Below are positions 35,009 to 44,185 of a DNA stretch of 64,000 bases, piece after piece. The DNA lies in the NCBI RefSeq assembly GCF_009602435.1, contig NZ_VZDQ01000021.1, positions 545,992 to 609,991 on the forward strand, given 5' to 3'. Both the position numbers and the translations under genes were made by a program. Numbering within the stretch: the stretch's first letter is position 1; every line of letters starts with the position of its first letter. The stretch is from Sediminibacillus terrae. GTDB taxonomy: Bacteria; Bacillota; Bacilli; Bacillales; Amphibacillaceae. The notes under the pieces were generated by a model. It was not told where the DNA came from, did no database searches, and worked only from the letters and a program-made list of their open reading frames with translations.

Positions 35009-36256
35009 TTATGAGCTTGCAGTCCTCTTTGCCCTTACGTTTTTACCTATGGGAGATTTGAAGGTTTGAATGAACAATACAAGCGATAATATGAATAGTA
35101 TTACTGAACCGGTAACCACTATCGATCTTACTGATAAAACTTGTCCAAAAAGACCGAATGCACCGGTAAAGAACAGGATGAGTAAGGATTCCGCTAAACC
35201 ATAAATACTGCTTATCCTTCCCAGTAACTCCACTGGAACCTCTTTTTGAATAAATGAAGTGAAACCTGTATCGGCAAACGCTAAAGAAAACGATAGAATG
35301 AAAAAGCCGATTCCAGCAAACAAGAAATCAGAAGAAAAAGCATAGACCAAATAACCAGCACCTAAAGATACGGAGCCCGCGCCAATCAATCCCAAAGGTT
35401 TCATCCAATCAGCCAGTAAGGTATTGATGATTGCTCCGACGATTATCCCTCCCCCAGCGACACTGACAAGTACTCCGTACCAAAAATCAGATAAAAGCAA
35501 CTCCTGTGTAGCAAAAGCAGCTTCCAATGAGTCAATGGCAGCTGTCATCACGATGACGCTGCTAAATATCATATATATCCGAAAGACAAACTTTCTTTTA
35601 ATGCTAAAATAACGGACAAGCTTCCAATCGGCCTTTAATTCAGAAAATCCGATGCGCTTCTCCCTTTGAGGGATCGTTCGTTTATTTTCCAAATCAGGCA
35701 AGAGAAGCGTGATCACGGCAGAGAAAATAAAGGTTATCCCATTTAAGTAGACAGCAATAAGCGGTGGTCCTGTCATTAACAATAAACCTGCCAATGCTGG
35801 TCCGATCAGAAAGGCACCTGAATCCATCAAGCTGCGGAGCGCATTAAAGCGATGCCGGTCCCCTTCTGGAATCAACTTTGTGATATAGGCAAGCGAAGCC
35901 GGATAAAAAATGGCACTCGCCATGTTGATCAACAGCACGGTAAAATAAATTCCCGCCAAAGATGTAAATATTGGTAACACCAATAGCAATAGTCCTCTGA
36001 AGCTGTCAAGAACAATCATCAACTTCTTTTTGTTCATTCGATCAACCATACTGCCTGCCCAGCCATTGGTGACAAGCACTGCAACTGGTTTCAACATATA
36101 GAGCGCTGCTACAGCTAAAGGATCTCCTGTCTTGTTAAGAATAATCAAATTGTAGGCAATCAAATAAATCCAATCACCTATATTGGAAATACCAATTCCC
36201 AATAGGAAAAGTAATGAAATTCCCGGTATTCGGTACATCTTATCTTTTCGCACCAC
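35009..36256 (-). CDS. MFS transporter under T-box control
   Basis: A 415-residue carrier of the MFS_3/EntS-like group with 11-12 hydrophobic helices. The loop motif GWAGSMVDRMNKKKLMIVLDS (split here) is the MFS motif A between helices 2 and 3; DRHRFNALRSLMDSGAFLIGPALAG follows. GTG start with AGGAGGGA seven bases upstream. The leader holds a complete T-box ending in a terminator 45 bases before the start, so expression rises when a certain tRNA is uncharged. The cargo is not known; a link with the amino acid sensed is likely. Confidence 0.85.
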   Translation of the reverse strand: MVRKDKMYRIPGISLLFLLGIGISNIGDWIYLIAYNLIILNKTGDPLAVAALYMLKPVAVLVTNGWAGSMVDRMNKKKLMIVLDSFRGLLLLVLPIFTSLAGIYFTVLLINMASAIFYPASLAYITKLIPEGDRHRFNALRSLMDSGAFLIGPALAGLLLMTGPPLIAVYLNGITFIFSAVITLLLPDLENKRTIPQREKRIGFSELKADWKLVRYFSIKRKFVFRIYMIFSSVIVMTAAIDSLEAAFATQELLLSDFWYGVLVSVAGGGIIVGAIINTLLADWMKPLGLIGAGSVSLGAGYLVYAFSSDFLFAGIGFFILSFSLAFADTGFTSFIQKEVPVELLGRISSIYGLAESLLILFFTGAFGLFGQVLSVRSIVVTGSVILFILSLVLFIQTFKSPIGKNVRAKRTASS

Positions 36257-36299
36257 GATCCCTCCTGATATTTAACCAATTAATTTTTCAAGAGAATAA

Positions 36300-36585
36300 A
36301 AAATCACCCCCAAGATTTCATATCTTGGGGGCGATTAAAGACCGCGGTGCCACCCCAGTTCGCCAACATGTTGCCATATCGACCTTATCAGGTACGGCTA
36401 AAAAGCTTATACCCTAGCTCTGTAACGGGAGCTCCCGTTACATCATCCCCTCTATCTCCGGTTCCGATGTAAAGCTCTGAGGCTTGCTTCGATAAGTGCC
36501 GCTTTCCCCTTCCCAGCTGCCGGGGTTCTCTGTGAAGCTTCACGTATATCTACTCTTCTCATCATCGCTCAAGTATAATTTCATT
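36300..36585 (-). promoter_or_regulatory. T-box riboswitch upstream of the MFS gene
   Basis: The T-box core GGGTGGCACCGCGG lies at 36341-36356 (minus), followed by a terminator stem CCCCCAAGAT / ATCTTGGGGG (36307-36331) and a T run. Stem I is about 36480-36580, with AGTA, AGAGA and GCTG motifs. The specifier loop 3' strand reads GAAGCAAGC: the codon is AGC (Ser) or GCA (Ala). The variable base after TGG in the T-box is C, which pairs with a G73 tRNA and so favours Ser over Ala. Confidence 0.9.
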
Positions 36586-36714
36586 TATCCTATCATGCTA
36601 ATTCTCCATTGTAAACAACTATTTTCAACCCTTCCACTTTATACCATGTATCATATTTATCGAGGAATATCACGCTATCAGTGTAATGAATTTTTCGGAA
36701 ATGGAGTTGGAACG

Positions 36715-37086
36715 ATGGATATGTATGAAGAAGAGGGAAACTTTTTCGACCAGGCGATTCTTGATTATAAAGAAGGAAGCAACCGATTGGAGAAAGGTCT
36801 TCCCGAGGTTACGAAAAGTTATTTTGATTTTACAGAATCCTGCTTTCAAGACGGCTCAATAGACGCAAAACAAAAACAGTTGATCGCCCTTGGCATCAGT
36901 ATTTATGCCCAGGATGAATATTGCATTATGTACCATACAAAGGGAGCCGTAGAACACGGAGCAACGGAAAAGGAAATGATGGAAACGATTGCTGTCAGTG
37001 CAGCTCTCGGTGGCGGTGCGGCCTTTTCGCAAGGTGTGACCTTAGCGATGGAAACATTCGACCACTACCATGAAGTAAAACATTGA
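36715..37086 (+). CDS. Carboxymuconolactone decarboxylase / AhpD-like protein
   Basis: From the ATG at 36715 (GGAG eight bases upstream) it has 123 residues; longer frames run into the T-box region and are rejected. The family motif is EYCIMYHTKGAVEHGATEKE: one Cys and one His are kept, but the second Cys of the AhpD CxxC is Tyr, so AhpD-type disulphide chemistry is unlikely. Helical, hydrophobic Ala/Gly segment SAALGGGAAFSQGV near the end. Function unknown. Confidence 0.78.
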   Translation: MDMYEEEGNFFDQAILDYKEGSNRLEKGLPEVTKSYFDFTESCFQDGSIDAKQKQLIALGISIYAQDEYCIMYHTKGAVEHGATEKEMMETIAVSAALGGGAAFSQGVTLAMETFDHYHEVKH

Positions 37087-37101
37087 GTTCTTATATACTG
37101 T

Positions 37102-37154
37102 AAAACCAGGCAACATGGCCAAGCGTTATTTTCTGCCATTTTTGCTTGGTTTTA
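37102..37154 (+). terminator. Probable terminator of the CMD-family gene
   Basis: AAAACCAGGCAA and TTGCTTGGTTTT arms pair with one mismatch, then TATGCTTT. Confidence 0.5.
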
Positions 37155-37335
37155 TGCTTTCTCAGGAAAATATCGCATAAACAAAAACGATGAATCAGTG
37201 AGTCAATATGATAAACCTCCTTTTTATAAGTCTGCAAAATGCGATCCTTTCCAATCAAAAAATTGGTAAAACAAGAAACAATATTTTAGAAGCCTCCCTG
37301 TCAAGATGCTTGTAACATGGTGGGGAGGTGATTAC

Positions 37336-38574
37336 ATGTATACATTATTAAAGCAAAATAAAAATTTCCGGTTTTATGTAATTGGAGGGGGCATCTCCAG
37401 GCTGGGTGATGTCCTTTCCGGTCTTGCCTTTTTGTTTTTAGCTCACGATTTGACCGGATCTGGTATCCATACTACCGGGATGGCCATTGCAGAAACATTG
37501 CCTTACCTTTTTTTCGGACTCGTCGGTGGAGTGATTGCTGACTGGCTCCCTCGCAAAAAGTTGTTGATTTGTTTAGAAGCAATTCGGTTTCCTCTTATTC
37601 TATCGGTTGTTTTATTGGATACAAGCGGAAGCCTTTCATATCCCTATTTGTTAGCTGTCAGCTTTTTGATTCAAACAGTTGGCTGCTTCTTCAACCCGGC
37701 ACACCGGGCCATTCTTCCGTTAATCGCAAGTAAGGATGAACTGACGGCTGCAAACAGCTTGCAAGACAGCATAACGAGAGGCATAACTGTCCTGAGTCCG
37801 CTGATCACCGTCTTTTTGATTCAAACATTCGGAGTGGTTCATTTTTTCACCATCGATGCCGTTACCTACTTGATCAGCATCCTATGTCTCTTCCACGTAT
37901 ATATTCAAGAAACAAAAAAAGATAACAGGAAGTCGGCCCGGCAGCTTTTTTCAGCCATTCTTGCTTTTTTCGTGTGGGCAAAAAAGCATGTAACCATCCG
38001 TCAATTGTTCTTTTTTACCTTTATGACTGTATTTTTCAATACTTGGGTTTGGGAAGTTGGGTTACTGCTGGGACTTGCTGAGCTGACATCTAACGAACAA
38101 TCCATATATAGTCTTCTACAGGGAATGTTCGGAGGTGTAGTGATTGTCACGAATTTAATCCTGCCTTACTTCCTCAAAAAAATGTCCTTGCGTACTTATT
38201 TACTCGGAGCAGCAATTTGGGGAAGCGGCATCACCTACTACGGCATTTTGTACGACGTCAAACATTTTTATGTCGGCTGTGCCATTGTGGGTATAGGGCT
38301 GCCTTTAGCCGGACTGGCCCGTGTATTTTTATTACAGTCACTTGTTCCGGAAGAAAAATTAGGCAGAGCATTCAGTTTCAATGCAGTTCTTCTATACTTA
38401 GCCAATACGATCTCTCTTGCGTTATTTGGAATCCTTTCTTCCTACATTCCCATCCGATTTTTAATGATTGGAAGCGGAGCCTCCATCTTGGTCACCAGCA
38501 TTACTTTTTTACTAATCAAAACGGCTGGTTGTTCGAAAGTCAGACGGGGTCGTCCCGTAAACTTTCTTAAGTAA
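37336..38574 (+). CDS. MFS transporter (EntS-like)
   Basis: A 412-residue carrier from ATG 37336 (MYTLLKQNKNFRF), with GGGGAGGTGAT just upstream; the longer frame lacks a ribosome site. About 12 membrane helices. Motif A is VIADWLPRKKLLICLEA; NPAHRAILPLIASKDELTAANSLQDS is typical of MFS_3 members. Its 3' end overlaps the convergent AraC gene by 63 bases. It is related in type to the T-box MFS at 35009; cargo unknown. Confidence 0.87.
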   Translation: MYTLLKQNKNFRFYVIGGGISRLGDVLSGLAFLFLAHDLTGSGIHTTGMAIAETLPYLFFGLVGGVIADWLPRKKLLICLEAIRFPLILSVVLLDTSGSLSYPYLLAVSFLIQTVGCFFNPAHRAILPLIASKDELTAANSLQDSITRGITVLSPLITVFLIQTFGVVHFFTIDAVTYLISILCLFHVYIQETKKDNRKSARQLFSAILAFFVWAKKHVTIRQLFFFTFMTVFFNTWVWEVGLLLGLAELTSNEQSIYSLLQGMFGGVVIVTNLILPYFLKKMSLRTYLLGAAIWGSGITYYGILYDVKHFYVGCAIVGIGLPLAGLARVFLLQSLVPEEKLGRAFSFNAVLLYLANTISLALFGILSSYIPIRFLMIGSGASILVTSITFLLIKTAGCSKVRRGRPVNFLK

Positions 38575-39369
38575 TCGGATATATGCGGAGACGTTTTTAA
38601 AACCATGGGCCATCGCAATTTCCAGTATGGTTCGATCGGTATGAAACAAATCCGGCTGACTACGTATCAGCCGGTATAACTGTAGCCATGAATACGGAGA
38701 TATACCTGTCCGCTCTTTAAACAGATGGGCAAACTGGTATTTGTTCAAACGCGCCACTTCTGCCATACCGTCCAATGTCCAATCTTGCTCATAGCTTTGT
38801 TTGATAGCATCGATCACCTGCTTTAACACTTCATCTTGAACCACTTCAGGCATTGTTTCCTGATGCTTTCCCAATCCATACTGAACCATCAGAATAGCAA
38901 GCTGGGTAAAACTGTTTTCCACCAACAGTTGATTGACTTCATCTGGTTTTTCGCTATTCCAGCCGATAAACTCCCGTACAAAACATGCCCACCGATCAAT
39001 TTGGGGATGATAATAAGAGACTGCAGCAAATTCCATTTCACGGCAAGTGACCCCCAGTCCCACGGCAGCATTTTTTAACAAGTCCTGATCCAATTCGATC
39101 AGAAACTTTTCTTCCGACATATGGAGTTGTCTATGTTCCTGCAAAGGATTGAAAATGACAAATTCCCGTTGCCCAATCGTCAAGTCCCGGCAATGTGTTT
39201 GATACGTTCCTCCGCCTTTTGATCCAAATATCAGCTTATATGTATGGTCGCTCCGCCAGTCACGTTCTCCTAACTTATCAGAACGCAGTAGCAGCAGTCC
39301 GTTTTCATCCTGGTAAATCATAGCCGACAACCTCTCTATGTTGGCCCCTTCGGCCCTTCTTGCTGACAT
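38512..39369 (-). CDS. AraC-family transcriptional regulator
   Basis: 285 residues. An N-terminal cupin-like sensing half (about 1-170) is followed by two helix-turn-helix motifs at about 195-285: DGMAEVARLNKYQFAHLFKE and ILEIAMAHGFKNVSAYIRL, with the AraC closing motif KKVYGTTPSDFR. The last 63 bases overlap the end of the convergent MFS gene. AAAGGA precedes the ATG. Target genes are not evident; the MFS or the divergent neighbours are candidates. Confidence 0.87.
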   Translation of the reverse strand: MSARRAEGANIERLSAMIYQDENGLLLLRSDKLGERDWRSDHTYKLIFGSKGGGTYQTHCRDLTIGQREFVIFNPLQEHRQLHMSEEKFLIELDQDLLKNAAVGLGVTCREMEFAAVSYYHPQIDRWACFVREFIGWNSEKPDEVNQLLVENSFTQLAILMVQYGLGKHQETMPEVVQDEVLKQVIDAIKQSYEQDWTLDGMAEVARLNKYQFAHLFKERTGISPYSWLQLYRLIRSQPDLFHTDRTILEIAMAHGFKNVSAYIRLLKKVYGTTPSDFRTTSRFD

Positions 39370-39454
39370 TATATCATTTCCTTTGAAGTTTTAAGACAAC
39401 ACAAACCGATCCAGCAGGATTGCAGCCTCAGAAAGATTGTATAACGGGTAATAT

Positions 39455-40426
39455 TTAGTTGACTTCCAGAATTATCTTTCCGACACTTTTCCTGGATTCC
39501 ATCAGCTGGTGCGCTTCTCTGGCATGCCTCAACGGCAGCTTTTTCCCGACCTTTATATCTAACTGTCCGGTTGTCATGTATTGTAAAACGCCTGCTGCTG
39601 TGTCTTGCAGCATTTCCGGCCGTTCTTTCCTGGTCGTACCTAAGCTAAATCCGAGTACAGAACGGCAACTTGCATGCAGCTGTTTTGCTTCGACGGTACC
39701 TGTGCTTCCACTAGTATTCCCGAAGTGGACAAGCCTTCCAAAGTGGGATAAACAGTCGAGACTTTCTTCAAAAATCCTTCCAGAAACAGAATCGAGAACG
39801 ATATCAACACCTTTTCCTTCCGTAATCTCCTTTACTCTGTCAGCAAAATTCTCGTATCCGATGACATGGTCAGCCCCTGCTTCTTTTACCACTTGCCGTT
39901 TCTCCTCCCTGCTGACTGTCCCAATCACCGAACCAGCTCCGAAAATTTTAGCAAGTTGGACAGCCGTGTTCCCTACACCGCCAGCTGCTGCATGAATAAG
40001 CACCGAATCCCCATCATTTATCCGTGCAATCGATTTCAATAAATGGTAACTCAAAAAACCGACAGTAGGACAAGCAGCAGCACTCGTAAAGTCCAATTGT
40101 TCTGGTATGGAGAAGGTCAGCTTTTCGTTCGCCACTGCATATTCTGCATAAGATCCGAGCCGTGGAAAACAGATAACCCTGTCTCCCGGTCTGAACTGCT
40201 GTACTTTTTCCCCGACTTCCACTACTTTTCCTGCAGCATCCAGCCCAGGTACAAATGGCATAGAGCCTTTCCATTTCCGCCCTGACCGGTTTTTAATATC
40301 GGCATAATTCACACTTGTATGAATCACCTCGATAAGCACTTCGTTTTTCTTTATTTTTGGAATCTGCATTTCAACATGCTCTAGTACTTCAGGTCCGCCA
40401 AATTCATTCACTACTATCCCCTTCAT
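39455..40426 (-). CDS. Zinc-independent MDR-family quinone oxidoreductase
   Basis: About 323 residues from ATG 40426 (MKGIVVNEFGG), with GGGGGAG five bases upstream. A medium-chain dehydrogenase/reductase of the quinone oxidoreductase type: FVPGLDAAGKVVEVGEKV, then the NADPH motif LIHAAAGGVGNTAVQLAK and GTVSREEK, which favours NADPH. No zinc-binding cysteine cluster. It reduces quinones or enones; physiological substrate unknown. Confidence 0.88.
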   Translation of the reverse strand: MKGIVVNEFGGPEVLEHVEMQIPKIKKNEVLIEVIHTSVNYADIKNRSGRKWKGSMPFVPGLDAAGKVVEVGEKVQQFRPGDRVICFPRLGSYAEYAVANEKLTFSIPEQLDFTSAAACPTVGFLSYHLLKSIARINDGDSVLIHAAAGGVGNTAVQLAKIFGAGSVIGTVSREEKRQVVKEAGADHVIGYENFADRVKEITEGKGVDIVLDSVSGRIFEESLDCLSHFGRLVHFGNTSGSTGTVEAKQLHASCRSVLGFSLGTTRKERPEMLQDTAAGVLQYMTTGQLDIKVGKKLPLRHAREAHQLMESRKSVGKIILEVN

Positions 40427-40625
40427 CTCTTCTCCCCCAAACTCACATAGTTGTTTCTTTCTCCGCAATTCTTTTCCTGCCAAGTTTCCAATCTAGTTTT
40501 AGCCCAGGCAAAAAGGATTCAACAAGAAAAGCCAAAGGCAAAAACATATTTTCACAATCTTGGAATGTTTGCTTCATCATTTTGAAATGGATAGATCGTT
40601 GTTCTTTATCCCCCATCGCTTCTTC

Positions 40626-42092
40626 TCACTTTCTTAGTTCGTTTTCCTGAATCATCCTTCGTTTTTCTCCGTGGGGATCGGAAACAACGGCATCCGATTC
40701 GTGATAAATCTTTGTATACCTATTTTCCAGCTCGTATGCAGGCCAATCCGTTCCCGGCTCTTCTGTCTTTGCAAAGGAAACCCAGGCATTCTGCATTCGA
40801 GAAGATAAGTTTTCCATCGTATTGTCTATCGGAATCTCCAGTTTCCGGAAATAATCGAGGTTTTGAAAAACAAACGGAATTTCCAAAGCATGAACAGCTT
40901 TTCCCGCATAAGGATGACCAGGTACATGCCAGTCGAAGCGATACATCCAGACAGGCGCATGACCAATTTGAGCTTCAGCCAATTCCAAAGCCGGTTTCCA
41001 AAAAACAAAATCGGTAATCATTCGAGCCTGTCCCTCGGCACTAGGCGGATAGTATTCTCTTATTTGATCGGCATTTTCTCTGCCTGCCATACGCTTGACG
41101 ATTTCGTCCATTTTTCCTTCAGGCATCTCTTCAGCATCCGGCCTGACAAAAAACGCGCCTTCATCGTGATTGGTTCCGATGATCAATGGAATACCTGCCG
41201 CCGAACCTTCTGAGATGGCATCAGTAGGATACTGTGGCAGCGTCTTGTCGTCTAGTGCTGGTTGAAAAAGAAGAACCGACTCATCTCCTCCATTTTCCTT
41301 ATACACTTTTTCGCTTGCTTTCATGATAGATTCCAGCGGTTTTTCCTTTATTACGGACAAGCGAGCAGGTTCGATATCGAGAAAACCGGTAAAGTCTCTT
41401 GCAATATGGACAGCTTGACCAGAAGGGACCACCTGCGATGCACCACTTTCCATGATTGCCCGGTGAAACAACCCCTTTGCAGCAGGCATGGCCAGGAGAG
41501 AAGCAATACTCATCGAACCTGCCGACTCTCCAAAGATGGTTACCTGCTGGGGATCTCCACTGAAAGCGGCGATATTGTTTTTCACCCAACGCAAGGCCGC
41601 AACTTGGTCAAGCAGCCCGAGATTGGCTGTAAAACGATCGTCTAATCCGGCAAGATGCAGAAACCCTAAGGCACCCAGACGGTAGTTCAATGTAACGACC
41701 ACAACCTCTCCTTGTCCTGCAAGCCGGGCTCCATTGTACAAGTAACTGCTTCCAGCTCCGGAAGTAAAGGCTCCGCCATGGATCCAAACCATTACCGGTA
41801 AATCGTTCTTCGATGTGTTTGGTGTCCACACATTTAAATAGAGGCAGTCCTCTGACATTTCCTCCGGATTGATTCCCTGCATCGCTGCAGCTTCTGGGGG
41901 TTGGGGACAAACCGGCCCAAAATCAAAAGCTTCCCGGACACCTTGCCAATTATCCGGTTGCTGTGGCGGTTCGAAACGCAAATTTTCTACAGGGGCCTTA
42001 GCATAAGGAATCCCCTTCCAGCTTATGCTTTTTCCTTCGATCTTTCCTTTTAATTGTCCCTGTTTCGTCTCTGCCAGGATTTTATCCATCAT
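40626..42092 (-). CDS. pnbA: Carboxylesterase type B (p-nitrobenzyl esterase-like)
   Basis: A 488-residue alpha/beta-hydrolase from ATG 42092 (MMDKILAETKQG), with GGAGG five bases upstream. Nucleophile elbow FGESAGSMSI (Ser about 190), oxyanion hole in VWIHGGAFTSGAG, Glu in IGTNHDEGAFF and His in VHALEIPFVF. CPQPPEAA and the surrounding sequence match the PnbA/type-B carboxylesterase group. Cytoplasmic, no signal peptide. The gene symbol is by similarity to the B. subtilis enzyme. Confidence 0.88.
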   Translation of the reverse strand: MMDKILAETKQGQLKGKIEGKSISWKGIPYAKAPVENLRFEPPQQPDNWQGVREAFDFGPVCPQPPEAAAMQGINPEEMSEDCLYLNVWTPNTSKNDLPVMVWIHGGAFTSGAGSSYLYNGARLAGQGEVVVVTLNYRLGALGFLHLAGLDDRFTANLGLLDQVAALRWVKNNIAAFSGDPQQVTIFGESAGSMSIASLLAMPAAKGLFHRAIMESGASQVVPSGQAVHIARDFTGFLDIEPARLSVIKEKPLESIMKASEKVYKENGGDESVLLFQPALDDKTLPQYPTDAISEGSAAGIPLIIGTNHDEGAFFVRPDAEEMPEGKMDEIVKRMAGRENADQIREYYPPSAEGQARMITDFVFWKPALELAEAQIGHAPVWMYRFDWHVPGHPYAGKAVHALEIPFVFQNLDYFRKLEIPIDNTMENLSSRMQNAWVSFAKTEEPGTDWPAYELENRYTKIYHESDAVVSDPHGEKRRMIQENELRK

Positions 42093-42146
42093 GTATTCCT
42101 CCGTCTCTATGTTGCATAACCAATTCAAAGGTCATCTTGTTTATCA

Positions 42147-42635
42147 TTATTTCCTGCTGCCAGGTTCTTTGAGTTGCTTTTCCATGCTGTACATCCTCTT
42201 CCCTTCATATATCCTTTTATCGAAGGGGGTAAAACCCATCTTATTCCAAAATTGCAGTGCCCGTTTATTATCTGCATGGACCGCAATTTGAATACAACCA
42301 GCTTGCTTTTCTCTCAGCCTTTCTTCAAATGCCCGGTACGTTTTTTCAGCAATTCCTGTGCTTTGAAAATTCTTCTCAATTAAGAATAAACTGATCCAAG
42401 GTTTTTGGTGGCGAGGACTCGTCATTCCAAAATCCAAAATCCCGATATAACTCTTTTCATACCTGACGAGATATCGGCTTAGTTTTAATTTTTGAGCTTC
42501 TCTATATTGGATGAAAAGATCGTTGTCATCCAGTATTCGTTTCCCATAGGCAATCAAGTTATATTCTTGCTGAGAATTGATTATCCTCTTTTCAACTCCC
42601 AGTCTATCTGGATTGTTTCGGGTAAATTCAATCAT
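42147..42635 (-). CDS. GNAT-family acetyltransferase
   Basis: About 162 residues. Acetyl-CoA region WISLFLIEKNFQSTGIAEKTYRAFEERL (Q/RxxG-type turn, QSTGIA) followed by IQIAVHADNKRALQFWNKMGFTPFD, the usual GNAT closing motif. It lies downstream of a second GNAT gene (13-base gap), so both probably form one operon. Substrate unknown. Confidence 0.82.
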   Translation of the reverse strand: MIEFTRNNPDRLGVEKRIINSQQEYNLIAYGKRILDDNDLFIQYREAQKLKLSRYLVRYEKSYIGILDFGMTSPRHQKPWISLFLIEKNFQSTGIAEKTYRAFEERLREKQAGCIQIAVHADNKRALQFWNKMGFTPFDKRIYEGKRMYSMEKQLKEPGSRK

Positions 42636-42653
42636 AGCCACGGTCTCCCACTT

Positions 42654-43472
42654 TTACAGTGTCTGTTTTCGAAGGCTCCAAATTGCTTTCGTAAATGCGA
42701 CTTTCATTCCGGCCCTTTCCATATTGCGCATGCTTGCACTTCCAAAACCCGCTTGTCCGACAAGAAGCCGGCAGTTTCTTGATTTTGCAGCAATGGCGCG
42801 TTTATTTATCATGGCTTTATGGATTCCTTTTCGCCTGAATTCCGGGAGGGTTGCTGCTGCAGCAAGAACAGCGATAGCTTCTTCGATGTACAATACAGCA
42901 ATGCCGGCAGGTTTCTCATCAACAGTTGCCAGATAGAACAACCAATTACTATCTATCTCTAATACTTGATTATTTGCTTTAATAGCAGGTTTTAGAGCCT
43001 CTGGCATATCAAACGAATCGGCATATATGGAGGCGAAGATATCAAATTCATCACTTTTCAGTCGACGTACGACCACGTCTCCATCTTCCTTTTCATCCGT
43101 TACCACCGAAGAAACAGACACATAGAGGGAAGTATGGAAATCCGAATGATAGTATCCCTTTTCACTTAAAGGAGTCAGCAATTGCCGGGACACATGTGCA
43201 GGTGTTAGTTCCCAACGTACGGGAATACCCCGCTGTTCATAAAATTCGATTATTTGGTCAAGTAGCCTAACATCGCTATCCTCCAGCCCCTTCACTGTAT
43301 TAAAAGACGGACCAGGAATGCCGGCCGCCGAAAAACAAGTTGCATGGCCAAAGCATTTCAACTCAATCTCCATCGGATTTCCTTCTATTCTTTTGATTGC
43401 TGACAATCTGGAATGTAGACACGAAATTTCTGCTTGCTCAATTCTGTCGGCAAGCTCTTCTGTCATTATCAT
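42654..43472 (-). CDS. Two-part GNAT-family acetyltransferase
   Basis: 272 residues, longer than a single GNAT. The C-terminal half holds the acetyl-CoA-binding motif ATLPEFRRKGIHKAMINKRA (RRKGIH) and closes with MRNMERAGMKVAF. The N-terminal half (1-130) resembles a second, degenerate GNAT fold (YEQRGIPVRWELTP). AGGAGG lies 11 bases upstream of the ATG. Substrate unknown. Confidence 0.78.
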   Translation of the reverse strand: MIMTEELADRIEQAEISCLHSRLSAIKRIEGNPMEIELKCFGHATCFSAAGIPGPSFNTVKGLEDSDVRLLDQIIEFYEQRGIPVRWELTPAHVSRQLLTPLSEKGYYHSDFHTSLYVSVSSVVTDEKEDGDVVVRRLKSDEFDIFASIYADSFDMPEALKPAIKANNQVLEIDSNWLFYLATVDEKPAGIAVLYIEEAIAVLAAAATLPEFRRKGIHKAMINKRAIAAKSRNCRLLVGQAGFGSASMRNMERAGMKVAFTKAIWSLRKQTL

Positions 43473-43645
43473 GTTCGTTCTATCCTCCTTTCCTTTCGTC
43501 CATGCATGCTCTATTCAAATGTTCATACCGAATTGGTGTTCTTGAAGCTCACCTGGAAAGTGCTATACCTCTTCTTTCTATGAATTGAAATGCCGTATCG
43601 CCGGGCACTTTTTCATCAATCCTCCTCCTCTTAAAGCATCAATCA

Positions 43646-44110
43646 TTAACCTAGGACACCGCTTGCAGAGTCCCAAGTACCGATGGATTTGCGTATATTT
43701 ACTATCTGTCCTACATGGTACGTATGATGCAACGCCAAAAAGTTCAGCTCGGTTACCCATTTTTCCATATGTGCATCCGAGCTTGCTTCGATGTTTTCAA
43801 TCCATTCTGCCATCAATTGATCCAATACATGAGTGGTTTCTTCCCATCCAGGCTTGACGCTTACAGTGAATGTTGCATCGTTATCCAAAACTGCTTCTCC
43901 TCCTGATTCTCCTTTGAATTTTTTCAAATACAGAGCATTATAATAGATTAAATGATTGACTATTTCCCAAATGGAATGCATTGTCTCCTTGTTTTTCCAT
44001 AAAGCCTCTTCCGTGTTCACCCCATTTATTGCAGTTTTAATGGAAACAAACCATGTGTCCTTCCCGTAGCAGGCATTAAATTGGTCTGTTAAAAGTGTTT
44101 TTATGTGCAT
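43646..44110 (-). CDS. DinB/YfiT-like putative metalloenzyme
   Basis: 154 residues, a four-helix DinB fold: SIWEIVNHLIYYNALYLKKF supplies the first His and LNFLALHHTYHVGQIVNIRK the second and third (HxxxH), the usual metal triad. Members transfer thiols (bacillithiol and like) or are uncharacterised. ATG with GGAGAGGG upstream. A second DinB-type gene lies at 53594. Confidence 0.82.
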   Translation of the reverse strand: MHIKTLLTDQFNACYGKDTWFVSIKTAINGVNTEEALWKNKETMHSIWEIVNHLIYYNALYLKKFKGESGGEAVLDNDATFTVSVKPGWEETTHVLDQLMAEWIENIEASSDAHMEKWVTELNFLALHHTYHVGQIVNIRKSIGTWDSASGVLG

Positions 44111-44185
44111 CTTCCCTCTCCTTTTAACGTCTGATAAAGGACAATTTCCATTTAAGTTTACTATTTTCCTGCTTAATTAATGATT

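Noticed and set aside
36496..36714. N-terminal extension of the CMD-family gene
   Set aside because: It overlaps the T-box leader on the other strand and has no homology; the supported start is at 36715.
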